From assembly GCF_035917575.1 (NCBI RefSeq), contig NZ_CP109090.1, positions 6,262,001 through 6,326,000 on the forward strand: a DNA stretch of 64,000 nt, in the 5' to 3' direction. Of this stretch, positions 53,100 through 60,591 are shown one piece after another (the first letter of the stretch is position 1; the number at the start of each line of letters is the position of its first letter). The notes beneath the pieces are model-generated. The model was given only the letters and a program-made list of their open reading frames with translations, did not search any database and was not told the DNA's origin. Made by a program: the position numbers and the translations under genes. The DNA comes from Streptomyces sp. NBC_01788. Its GTDB lineage: Bacteria; Actinomycetota; Actinomycetes; Streptomycetales; Streptomycetaceae.

Positions 53100-54308
53100 C
53101 TACTGCCGGTACCCGCCGAGGAACCGGCCGATCCTGCTGATCGCCGTGTCCAGGACGTCCGCGTGGGGGAGCGTGAGGATGCGGAAGTGGTCGGGGGCCG
53201 GCCAGTTGAAGCCCGTTCCCTGCACCACCTGGATCTTCTCGCGCAGCAGGAGGTCCAGGACGAACCTCTCGTCGTCGTGGATCGGATGGACCTTGGGGTC
53301 CAGGCGGGCGAACGCGTACAGCGCGCCCCTGGGCTTCACGCACGTCACGCCCGGGATCTCGTTCAGCTTCTGCCAGGCCACGTCGCGCTGTTCGCGCAGC
53401 CGGCCGCCCGGCGCGGTCAGCTCGCGGATGGACTGGCGGCCGCCGAGAGCGGCCTGGATGGCGTACTGGGCGGGGGCGTTGGCGCACAGGCGCATGGAGG
53501 CCAGCATGGTCAGGCCCTCCAGGTAGTCCTTCGCGTGCTGCCTGGGGCCGGAGACCACCAGCCAGCCGGAACGGAAGCCCGCCACGCGGTACGTCTTGGA
53601 CAGGCCGCAGAAGGTGAGGACGACCAGGTCGGGGGCGAGCGCCGCGGTGGAGTGGTGGACGGCGTCGTCGTAGAGGATCTGGTCGTAGATCTCGTCGGCG
53701 AAGACCATCAGGCCGTGGCGGCGGGCGAGGTCGAGGATGCCTTCGAGGATCTCCTTCGGGTAGACCGCGCCCGTCGGGTTGTTGGGGTTGATGATCACGA
53801 CGGCCTTGGTGCGGTCGGTGATCTTCGCGGCCATGTCGTCCAGGTCCGGGTACCAGTCGGCCTGCTCGTCGCACAGGTAGTGGACCGCCTTGCCGCCCGC
53901 CAGGGTCGTCACCGCCGTCCACAGGGGGAAGTCCGGTGCGGGGATGAGGATCTCGTCGCCGTCCTCGATCAGTGCCTGGACGGCCATGGAGACCAGTTCC
54001 GAGACGCCGTTGCCCAGGAAGACGTCGTCGACGTCCACCTCCAGGCCGAGGGTCTGATAGCGCTGGGCGACGGCCCTGCGGGCGGAGAGTACGCCGCGCG
54101 AGTCGGTGTACCCGTGCGCCCGCGGCAGCATCCGGATCATGTCCTGGAGGATCTCCTCCGGCGCCTCGAAACCGAAGAGCGCCGGGTTGCCGGTGTTCAG
54201 CCGCAGCACGCTGTGGCCGGCCTCCTCCAGTGCGTCCGCGTGCTCGATCACCGGGCCGCGGATCTCGTAACAGACCTCGCTGAGCTTGCTCGACTGCCGG
54301 AACTCCAT
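53100..54308 (-). CDS. Class I PLP-dependent aminotransferase (AlaA-like)
   Basis: 402 residues. The ATG at 54306-54308 was chosen because GGAGGG lies 9 bp upstream; the ATG at 54315-54317 is too close to it. PLP-binding lysine K238 (LSKTYRVAGFRSGW), INPNNPTGAVYP for the PLP pyridine pocket, and FADEIYDQIL. This pattern matches AlaA/YfbQ-type glutamate-pyruvate aminotransferases. The gene is divergent from the HxlR regulator across twin operators. Confidence 0.92.
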   Translation of the reverse strand: MEFRQSSKLSEVCYEIRGPVIEHADALEEAGHSVLRLNTGNPALFGFEAPEEILQDMIRMLPRAHGYTDSRGVLSARRAVAQRYQTLGLEVDVDDVFLGNGVSELVSMAVQALIEDGDEILIPAPDFPLWTAVTTLAGGKAVHYLCDEQADWYPDLDDMAAKITDRTKAVVIINPNNPTGAVYPKEILEGILDLARRHGLMVFADEIYDQILYDDAVHHSTAALAPDLVVLTFCGLSKTYRVAGFRSGWLVVSGPRQHAKDYLEGLTMLASMRLCANAPAQYAIQAALGGRQSIRELTAPGGRLREQRDVAWQKLNEIPGVTCVKPRGALYAFARLDPKVHPIHDDERFVLDLLLREKIQVVQGTGFNWPAPDHFRILTLPHADVLDTAISRIGRFLGGYRQ

Positions 54309-54338
54309 GCGCCGCATCCCTCCGGTGACTGATCCTGC

Positions 54339-54372
54339 TTGGTTTTACCAAGCGGGAGCTTGGAAAGTCCAA
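54339..54372. promoter_or_regulatory. Twin operators between aminotransferase and HxlR genes
   Basis: CTTGGTTTTACCAAG (54338-54352, with perfect TTGGT/ACCAA arms) and TTGGAAAGTCCAA (54360-54372); centres 21 bp apart. They overlap the expected promoters of both divergent genes. HxlR proteins often bind such sites next to their own gene, so autoregulation and control of the aminotransferase are likely. Confidence 0.75.
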
Positions 54373-54394
54373 CAACGCGTCTACACTGCCTCGC

Positions 54395-55039
54395 ATGTCG
54401 CCTCGCCGTAGCTACGACCAGTTCTGCTCCGCCGCCCGCGCGCTCGATGCCGTCGGCGACCGCTGGACCCTGCTGATCGTCCGGGAGCTGCTGGCCGGCC
54501 CGCGCCGCTACACCGATCTGCACGCCGACCTGCCGGGCGTGAGCACGGACATGCTCGCCTCACGGCTGAAGGACATGGAACGGGACGGGCTGACGACCCG
54601 GCGCCGGCTCCCGCCGCCCGGAGCTGCCCACGTCTACGAACTCACCCCACGGGGGCGGGAATTGCTGCAGGTGCTGCGAGCGCTCGGGGAGTGGGGGCAG
54701 GATGGGCTGGGGGAGCGGCGGCCCACCGACGCACTGCGCCCGCACTGGTTCGCGCTGCCCCTGCTGCGGGCCCTGGAAGAGGCCGGGGTCGAGGCGGGCG
54801 TCGTCGAAGTCCGGCTGGACGAAGGCGACTTCCATCTGTACGTGGGTGCCGAGGAGGGCCCGCTCTACGGGTACGGACCCGCGCCGGAGGAGCCGGACGC
54901 CCGGCTGGCTCTGGACTCGGCCACGTGTACGGCTGTCAGCCGCGGGGAGCTGGGCCTGGCGGAGGCGGTACGGGACGGACGCGTCGAGGTGACCGGAGAC
55001 GGCGCCGCCGCCAAGGCCCCACGCCAGAACGGGACATGA
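54395..55039 (+). CDS. HxlR-family transcriptional regulator
   Basis: 214 residues. N-terminal HxlR winged helix (about 5-105): FCSAARALDAVGDRWTLLIV, LLAGPRRYTDLHADLPGVST, LASRLKDMERDGL, LTPRGRELLQVLRALGEWG. The C-terminal ~95 residues (VRLDEGDFHLYVGAEEGPLY ... GDGAAAKAPRQNGT) are an SCP2-like added domain. The final codons and the downstream terminator are repeated after the phospholipase-D-like gene. Confidence 0.92.
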   Translation: MSPRRSYDQFCSAARALDAVGDRWTLLIVRELLAGPRRYTDLHADLPGVSTDMLASRLKDMERDGLTTRRRLPPPGAAHVYELTPRGRELLQVLRALGEWGQDGLGERRPTDALRPHWFALPLLRALEEAGVEAGVVEVRLDEGDFHLYVGAEEGPLYGYGPAPEEPDARLALDSATCTAVSRGELGLAEAVRDGRVEVTGDGAAAKAPRQNGT

Positions 55040-55063
55040 GTGAAGGCCCGCCCCCCCGAGGGG
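54998..55063 (+). repeat. Direct repeat copy 1: HxlR 3' end plus terminator left half
   Basis: Codes DGAAAKAPRQNGT-stop and then GTGAAGGCCCG...CCCGAGGGG. It matches 56614-56678 (DGAAAKAWREKGT-stop, then GCGAAGGCCCG...CCCGAGGGG) at about 85% of positions. The repeats flank the phospholipase-D-like gene. Confidence 0.8.
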
Positions 55064-55076
55064 AGCGGGCCTTCAC
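55040..55076. terminator. Intact terminator after the HxlR gene
   Basis: GTGAAGGCCCGC (55040-55051) pairs with GCGGGCCTTCAC (55065-55076), and the C-run/G-run extends the stem. It begins at the HxlR stop. The IS element interrupted the other copy of this structure. Confidence 0.85.
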
Positions 55077-55101
55077 GGACGGTGTCGGGCGAGGGCGTGT
55101 G

Positions 55102-55258
55102 TCAGGCCCCCGGCGGCACCCGCGAGGGGCGCCCCGATCCGCGCGTCGGCGCGTACCCGCCGATGCCCGCGAGCGCGGCCGGCACGCCGCCGATGCCGGC
55201 TGTGCGAGCGAACCGTCGACCGCGGCCACGCCGCCGATGTCCCTGGAGTCGGCCCTCA
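55102..55258 (-). pseudogene. Duplicated 3' fragment of the vWA-partner gene
   Basis: 55055-55199 matches 58449-58593 and 55199-55257 matches about 58740-58798, with the ~146 bp between them missing here. The fragment codes ADSRDIGGVAAVDGSLAQP and the C-terminal end in another frame, as in the intact gene (ADSKDIGGAAAVDGSLAQP). It has no start and cannot be translated into a useful product. Confidence 0.85.
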
Positions 55259-55365
55259 CCCAATGCGTCCTACCCGTGCACGCACCAAGATCCCTGAGTC
55301 GCCGCGTATGTGACGGACCGTCATGTAGGGTGCGCCCGAACTGGAACTATGTAAGGGAGTTGTGA

Positions 55366-56590
55366 ATGAGATTGCGCCATATTGCGCCCGTGGCGGCCGC
55401 CGTCCTGGGAGCGTCTCTCTTGGGGGTCCCCGCGACGACCGCTGTGGCTGATGACACCGTGTCCCTCGCCACCACGTTCAATGATCCGGGGTACCGCGGC
55501 CCAGCAGGACGCTATTCGGGACCAGCTGCTGTCCCTCATCAACCGGGCCCCAGCGGGCTCCATAATCTACGGCAGCATCTACAAGATCACCGACAGCAAG
55601 GTGAAGGATGCGCTGCTCGCCGCCGACCAGCGCGGCGTGCTGGTCAAGCTGATCGTCGACCACGACACCCTCGACACCAGCGGCAATCAGTACCAGGCGC
55701 TGGCGGACGGACTGAGCACCGATCTGGAGGCCAAGCGCTCGTGGGTGCTGGCCTGCCCGAAAGACCGTGGCTGCATCGGCAACCGCACCATCGGTACTGT
55801 CCACGCCATCGATCACAACAAGTTCTTCCTGTTCTCCAAGGTCGGCAGCACCGACAACGTGATCTTTCAGGCCTCGGCGAACCTGACCACCGCACAGCGC
55901 CAGACCCTCTACAACAATGCCGTCACCATCCCCGACGACGGCTCCGGCCTCTTCGCGACCTACCTCGCCTACTTTCAGGACCTCAAGAAGTACGGCTCCA
56001 ACGGCGGCAAGGGACTCGCGACGTACTACGAGACCCAGCAGAGCGGTCCGTACAAGACCTATTTCATGCCCCGCCAGGAATCCTCGGGGACTACTTACTC
56101 GACCGACGCGTCCACGGACACGATCGTCTCCCTGCTGGGCAACGTGGACTGCGCCGGCGGTGCCACCCAGATCCGCGTCGGCATGTATGCCTTCACCCGC
56201 ACGCAGGTCGCCGACAAGCTGGTGGCGCTGAAGAAGGCCGGTTGCCGGGTGGAGCTCGTCCACAACGCCGAGGACGGCAACTACGGAACCAAGGTGCAGA
56301 GCACCCTCGACGGAAAGCTCACCTCCATCATGCGGTGCGACGGAGTTGCGAAGGACGCCGACGGGACGCAGCGCACCATCGGCATTCACAGCAAGTACAT
56401 GCTCATCGAGGGTACCTATCTGGGGACTGCCAACCGGAAGGTCGTCTTCACCGGCAGTCACAACTACACCTACCCCAGCCTCCGCGCGCATGACGAGACC
56501 CTGATCAAGATCGACAACGCGGCCGTCTACGACAGCTTCAAGTCCAACTTCACCAGCATCCAGAAGAGTCCCTACTGCACCAGGGAGTGA
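55366..56590 (+). pseudogene. Secreted phospholipase-D-like protein gene with a frameshift
   Basis: ATG 55366 (AAGGGAGTTGTGA upstream) opens a signal peptide (MRLRHIAPVAAAVLGASLLG, cleavage near ADD) and TTFNDP, then at the GGGG run 55488-55491 the conserved frame shifts by one: TAAQQDAIRDQLLSLI and on to the stop at 56590. One G less restores a ~407-residue protein. Two HKD-like motifs remain, DHNKFFLFSK and IHSKYMLIEG, each lacking the usual final aspartate. Codon use is less GC-rich than in the neighbours, which suggests transfer. Lies between two imperfect copies of the surrounding chromosome. Confidence 0.8.
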
Positions 56591-56613
56591 TCCGGCCGGT
56601 ACTTGTCCCGCGT

Positions 56614-56678
56614 GACGGCGCGGCGGCCAAAGCCTGGCGCGAGAAAGGGACATGAGCGAAGGCCCGCCCCCCGAGGGG
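56614..56678 (+). repeat. Direct repeat copy 2: HxlR gene tail plus terminator left half
   Basis: Begins 23 bp after the phospholipase-D-like stop. It codes DGAAAKAWREKGT-stop, the last 13 codons of an HxlR gene different from the one at 54395, and runs into CCCGAGGGG where the IS begins. The rest of the terminator is at 58449 onward. Confidence 0.8.
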
Positions 56679-56770
56679 ACGCTGTTGGTAAATCGGGTGC
56701 GGGCGTGACGACGGCCTGGATGACCCCGTTGGGGTTGTGCAGGCCGTCGTCGTGTTGAGGGGTGGGTTCG

Positions 56771-58417
56771 GTGTCCCTGCGTGGGGTGGATCTGGCGGAG
56801 ATTCCGGAGGAGACCGCTCGGCTGGCACGTGCGGTGTTCCCGAAGGGCTGCCCGGTTATGCGGGTGCGGGATGCGCTCGGGCCGGTGTTCTCGGATGCCG
56901 ATTTCGAGGAACTGTTTCCGGTCAGGGGGCGGCCGGCGGTGTCTCCGGCCCGGCTCGCGCTGGTGTCGGTGTTGCAGTTCGCCGAGGGGCTGACCGACAG
57001 GCAGGCCGCACACGCGGTCCGCTCCCGTCTGGACTGGAAGTACGCCCTCTCGCTGGAGTTGGCCGACACCGGATTCGACTTCTCGGTACTCAGCGAGTTC
57101 CGTGCCCGGCTGGTCGACGGCGAGGCCGTCCAGATGATGTTCGATGCAGTACTCCGGGCGGCCGGCGAGGCAGGGCTGGTCAAGGCGGGCAAGCGGCAGC
57201 GCACGGATGCCACGCATGTGCTGGCCGCAACAAGAGACCTGAACCGTCTGGAGTTCGTGGTCGAGACACTGCGGGCGGCACTGAACCAGGTGGCGGCGGA
57301 GGCCGGGGACTGGCTGGTGACGGTGTCGCCGCCGGAGTGGTTCGACCGCTACTCGGCCAGGCCGGAGGACAGCCGCTTCGCGTCCCGGTGGGCGGCCCGC
57401 GTCGAACACGCCGACCAGTGCGGGACCGACGGCATGACGCTGCTGGAGGCCGTCTGGTCGGCCGCGTCACCGCCCACGTTGCAGAGCCTGCCCGCAGTGG
57501 AGTTCCTGCGGCAGACCTGGGTGCAGCAGTTCCACCACGTTGAGGGCGCCGTGCGCTGGCGGGGGACGAAGGACCTCCCGCCGGGCCTGATCCGCTTACG
57601 GACCCCCTACGAACCCGAGGCCCGCACTGGTTCGAAACGGGATCTGGGCTGGTCCGGTTACAAGGTCCACCTCAGCGAGACCTGCGAGCCCGACGCACCG
57701 CATCTGATCACCCACATTCGCACCACGCCGGCGCCCGTCAACGACGTCCTCGTCCTGGAGGACATCCACACCGCCCTGGCCGAACGGGGCCTGCTGCCGG
57801 ACGAGCACCTGGTGGACGCCGGATACATCGACGCCGAACAGATCCACCACGCCCGCCGCGATCACGACATCGAACTGGTCGGTCCGGTCAAGCCCACCAC
57901 CGTGAAGGGACAGGCGACCGGAGACGTCTTCAACAACACCCGCTTCACCATCGACTGGGACCAACGCAAGGCCGTCTGCCCCGGAGGCCAAACCAGCGTC
58001 CAGTGGCGGGAAGCCCAAAGCCAGTGGGAGGCCCCAGTCACCCGGGTCCGGTTCGCTGCCCGGCACTGCGACCCCTGCGAACTGCGGACCTCGTGCACCA
58101 GCTCCAGGACCGGCCGCAATCTGACCCTGAGACCGAAGACCGAGCACGACATCCTTCAACAGGCCCGTATCGAGCAGGACACCGACCACTGGCGCCGCCG
58201 CTACGGACACCGAGCCGGCGTCGAGGGCACCATCTCACAGAGCGTCCAGGCGTTCGGCCTGCGCAGATCCCGCTACCGCGGCCTCACCAAGACCCGGTTG
58301 CAGCACTACTGCACCGGCGCCGCCATCAACCTCGCCCGCATCGATGCCTGGCTCACCGGCAGACCACTCGCCAAGACTCGCGTTTCGCCCTTCGCAGCAC
58401 TCCGCCCCGCTGGATGA
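56771..58417 (+). CDS. IS1182-family transposase
   Basis: About 548 residues from GTG 56771 (AGGGG eight bases upstream); GTG 56762 adds three residues but is too close to the ribosome site. N-terminal DUF772-type domain (RLALVSVLQFAEGLTDRQAA; SVLSEFRARLVDGE), central DDE domain with KRQRTDATHVLAATRDLNRL and KVHLSETCEPDAPH, and a C-terminal DDE part (GVEGTISQSVQAFGLRRSRY). The cysteine pattern CDPCELRTSC is typical. The frame is uninterrupted, so the element may still be active. Confidence 0.92.
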   Translation: MSLRGVDLAEIPEETARLARAVFPKGCPVMRVRDALGPVFSDADFEELFPVRGRPAVSPARLALVSVLQFAEGLTDRQAAHAVRSRLDWKYALSLELADTGFDFSVLSEFRARLVDGEAVQMMFDAVLRAAGEAGLVKAGKRQRTDATHVLAATRDLNRLEFVVETLRAALNQVAAEAGDWLVTVSPPEWFDRYSARPEDSRFASRWAARVEHADQCGTDGMTLLEAVWSAASPPTLQSLPAVEFLRQTWVQQFHHVEGAVRWRGTKDLPPGLIRLRTPYEPEARTGSKRDLGWSGYKVHLSETCEPDAPHLITHIRTTPAPVNDVLVLEDIHTALAERGLLPDEHLVDAGYIDAEQIHHARRDHDIELVGPVKPTTVKGQATGDVFNNTRFTIDWDQRKAVCPGGQTSVQWREAQSQWEAPVTRVRFAARHCDPCELRTSCTSSRTGRNLTLRPKTEHDILQQARIEQDTDHWRRRYGHRAGVEGTISQSVQAFGLRRSRYRGLTKTRLQHYCTGAAINLARIDAWLTGRPLAKTRVSPFAALRPAG

Positions 58418-58432
58418 GATCCAGCGGGGCGG
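58402..58432 (+). terminator. Terminator at the end of the transposase gene
   Basis: CCGCCCCGCTGGAT-GAG-ATCCAGCGGGGCGG, perfect 14-bp stem overlapping the transposase stop. Confidence 0.85.
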
Positions 58433-58495
58433 AATTAACCAACAGCGTCCCGAGGGGAGCGGGCCTTCACGGACGGTGTCGGGCGAGGGCGTGTG

Positions 58496-59317
58496 TCAGG
58501 CCCCCGGCGGCACCCGCGAGGGGCGCCCCGCTCCGCGCGTCAGCGCGTACCCGCCGATGCCCGCGAGCGCGGCCAGCACGCCGCCGATGCCGGTCCACAC
58601 CCAGCGGTCGGACCACCAGCCGGAGGACCAGCCGCCGTCGGGCTCGATGCTGGACAGCACGGCCGGCTTCTTCTTGCCGCCGTCGTCATTCGAACCGCCC
58701 CCGTCCTGCTCGGACTTGACCGCGATGCCCGGGGTCAGCGGCTGCGCGAGCGAGCCGTCGACCGCCGCGGCGCCGCCGATGTCCTTGGAGTCGGCCCGCA
58801 CCTCGGCGTTGACCGGCAGACCCAGGTCGGAGGCCGGCAGGCCGACCGCCATCAGCCGGACGTAGTACGTGCCGGGCAGCGGGTCGTTGGCCCACGGCTC
58901 GGCCCAGGCCCGCACCGTGCGCAGCACACAGGCGAGTTCGACCGACCCGGTGCCCTGTGCGGCGGTGCGACTCTGGGCGCCGTACTGGCAGGACTGGCGG
59001 CGTCGCAGACCGTCGTAGACGTCGATCTGCCACGTCTGCGAGGCGTGCGAGTCGGGCAGCTTCACCGTCGCCTTGACGGTGGGGCGCTGCCCGGCGTCCG
59101 CGGCGAACGACCAGTACATGTAGTCGCCCGTGGAGCCGCCGGCGGTCGCCTGCTGCCCCTGCTCGATCTCGGTCGCGGTACGGAACGAGGTGCCGGCCTG
59201 GGTGGGCGCCCCGCTGTCGCCGGACGGGTCCGCCGAGGGCGACGAGTCGGCGGCCGCGGGGCCCGCGGCCAGCCCGAGCGCCAGCAGTGCGGCGCCCATC
59301 ACACGGGTGATACGCAT
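58496..59317 (-). CDS. Secreted, membrane-anchored partner of the vWA protein
   Basis: 273 residues from ATG 59315-59317 (GGAGGACGAACTG). Signal peptide (MRITRVMGAALLALGLAAGP), a beta-rich ectodomain (DYMYWSFAADAGQRPTVKAT; TWQIDVYDGLRRRQSCQYGA; PLPGTYYVRLMAVGLPASDL), a charged linker (DDGGKKK) and a C-terminal helix (WTGIGGVLAALAGIGGYAL). Its start codon overlaps the stop of the vWA gene (ATGA), so both products are made together and may form one complex at the membrane. Family not recognised. The 3' end is the source of the fragment at 55102. Confidence 0.82.
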   Translation of the reverse strand: MRITRVMGAALLALGLAAGPAAADSSPSADPSGDSGAPTQAGTSFRTATEIEQGQQATAGGSTGDYMYWSFAADAGQRPTVKATVKLPDSHASQTWQIDVYDGLRRRQSCQYGAQSRTAAQGTGSVELACVLRTVRAWAEPWANDPLPGTYYVRLMAVGLPASDLGLPVNAEVRADSKDIGGAAAVDGSLAQPLTPGIAVKSEQDGGGSNDDGGKKKPAVLSSIEPDGGWSSGWWSDRWVWTGIGGVLAALAGIGGYALTRGAGRPSRVPPGA

Positions 59318-60582
59318 CAGTTCGTCCTCCAGATCGCGACGCGCCAACGCGACACCCAGCCCCACAGCAGGCCCGCGACGAAGCCGGTCAGCACCAGCGC
59401 GCCGAGCAGCCACCAGCCGCGGCCGAGACCGAAGGAGGCCACGTCACTCGACTTGCCCGGACCGTCCACCACGTCCACGGTCAGCTCCAGCGGCATGCCC
59501 GGCGCGGTCTTCACCCCGGAGGCCGCCGAGAAGGCGTTGGTGATCTGCAGGCACACGGTCTCGGCCGGGGCGCTCTCGTCGTCGCTCTCCGGCTTCGGGT
59601 AGCGCAGACCCGTGGAGATGACGTCCGTACGGCCGTTGCCCGCCGCCTCACCGCGTACGATCTCCCGGCCGCGCTCCGTCACGGCGCGCACCAGCAGGCC
59701 GTAGTCCGGGGCGACGGCACGGTCGGCGGCGACGCTCACCGAGGCGCGCAGCTCCTGCCCGGGGTTGACGTCCACGCGGTACCAGCGCTGCTGTCCGAAC
59801 TCCTCACGGTCGGTGTAGAGGCCGGACTTGAGCGTCGGCGCCTTCGCGCACTCGGTGGCACCCTCCGCGGCCACCGGCGTCACCACCGGGTCGGCCGCCC
59901 GGTCGACCAACTGGCCGACGCGGTCGCTGAGTTCCTCCTTGTGTTGTACGGAGGTGTAGGTGCCGCCGGTCGCCTCCGCGATGCAGATGAGCTGGTCGCG
60001 GGTCTTGGCGTCGGGCACCAGGCCGAGCGTGTCGATGGTCAGACCGATGCCCTTGGCCGCGATCTCGCGGGCCACCTCGCACGGGTCCAGCGGCTGGCAG
60101 GTGTCCTCGCCGTCGGTGATCAGGACGATCCGGCGCATGCCGTTGCCGCCGTCGAGGTCCGTGGCCGCCTTCAGCAGCGCCGGTCCGATCGGGGTCCAGC
60201 CGGTCGGCACCAGCGTCGCCACCGCCGTCTTGGCCTCGGTGCGGTTCAGCGGGCCCACCGGGTACAGCTGGGCGGTGTCCTTGCAGCCCGTCTGCCGGTC
60301 GTTGCCGGGGTAGTTGGCACCGAGGGTGCGGATTCCGAGCTGGACCTCCTCCGGGGTCGCGTCGAGCACCTCGTTGAACGCCTGCTTGGCCGCGGCCATC
60401 CGCGACCCGCCGTCCATGTCCCGGGTCCGCATGGACCCGCTGACATCCAGGACGAGTTCGACCTTCGGGGCGTCCTGCCCCTCCGTCTCGTCGGCTACCG
60501 CTCCGGCGGGAAAGGCCATCCCCACCGTCAGGGCGGCGAGCAGAGCACAGACTCCCGCCGCCAGCCGTTGTCTTGTGATCAT
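59317..60582 (-). CDS. Secreted vWA-domain protein with C-terminal membrane anchor
   Basis: 421 residues. Signal peptide to ~Ala30, then a vWA domain with MIDAS D46-V-S-G-S50 (LVLDVSGSMRTRD), TPIGPAL for the MIDAS threonine and LITDGEDTC. A beta-rich C-terminal domain follows (QQRWYRVDVNPGQELRASVS), then a transmembrane helix (WWLLGALVLTGFVAGLLWGW) and a basic tail. The outer-surface vWA suggests metal-dependent ligand binding. Upstream gene of the pair with 58496-59317. Confidence 0.88.
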   Translation of the reverse strand: MITRQRLAAGVCALLAALTVGMAFPAGAVADETEGQDAPKVELVLDVSGSMRTRDMDGGSRMAAAKQAFNEVLDATPEEVQLGIRTLGANYPGNDRQTGCKDTAQLYPVGPLNRTEAKTAVATLVPTGWTPIGPALLKAATDLDGGNGMRRIVLITDGEDTCQPLDPCEVAREIAAKGIGLTIDTLGLVPDAKTRDQLICIAEATGGTYTSVQHKEELSDRVGQLVDRAADPVVTPVAAEGATECAKAPTLKSGLYTDREEFGQQRWYRVDVNPGQELRASVSVAADRAVAPDYGLLVRAVTERGREIVRGEAAGNGRTDVISTGLRYPKPESDDESAPAETVCLQITNAFSAASGVKTAPGMPLELTVDVVDGPGKSSDVASFGLGRGWWLLGALVLTGFVAGLLWGWVSRWRVAIWRTN

Positions 60583-60591
60583 CGGCGGATC

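Larger units (their letters stand above)
56679..58448 (+). mobile_element. IS1182-family insertion sequence
   Basis: About 1.77 kb. Terminal inverted repeats ACGCTGTTGGTAAAT (left) and ACGCTGTTGGTTAAT (right, complement) differ at one base. CCCGAGGGG flanks both ends (56670-56678 and 58449-58457); because the ends could begin with up to three more G, the true target duplication is between 3 and 9 bp. The target was a transcription terminator. One transposase gene, apparently intact. The uninterrupted sequence at 55040-55076 gives the empty site. Confidence 0.88.
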
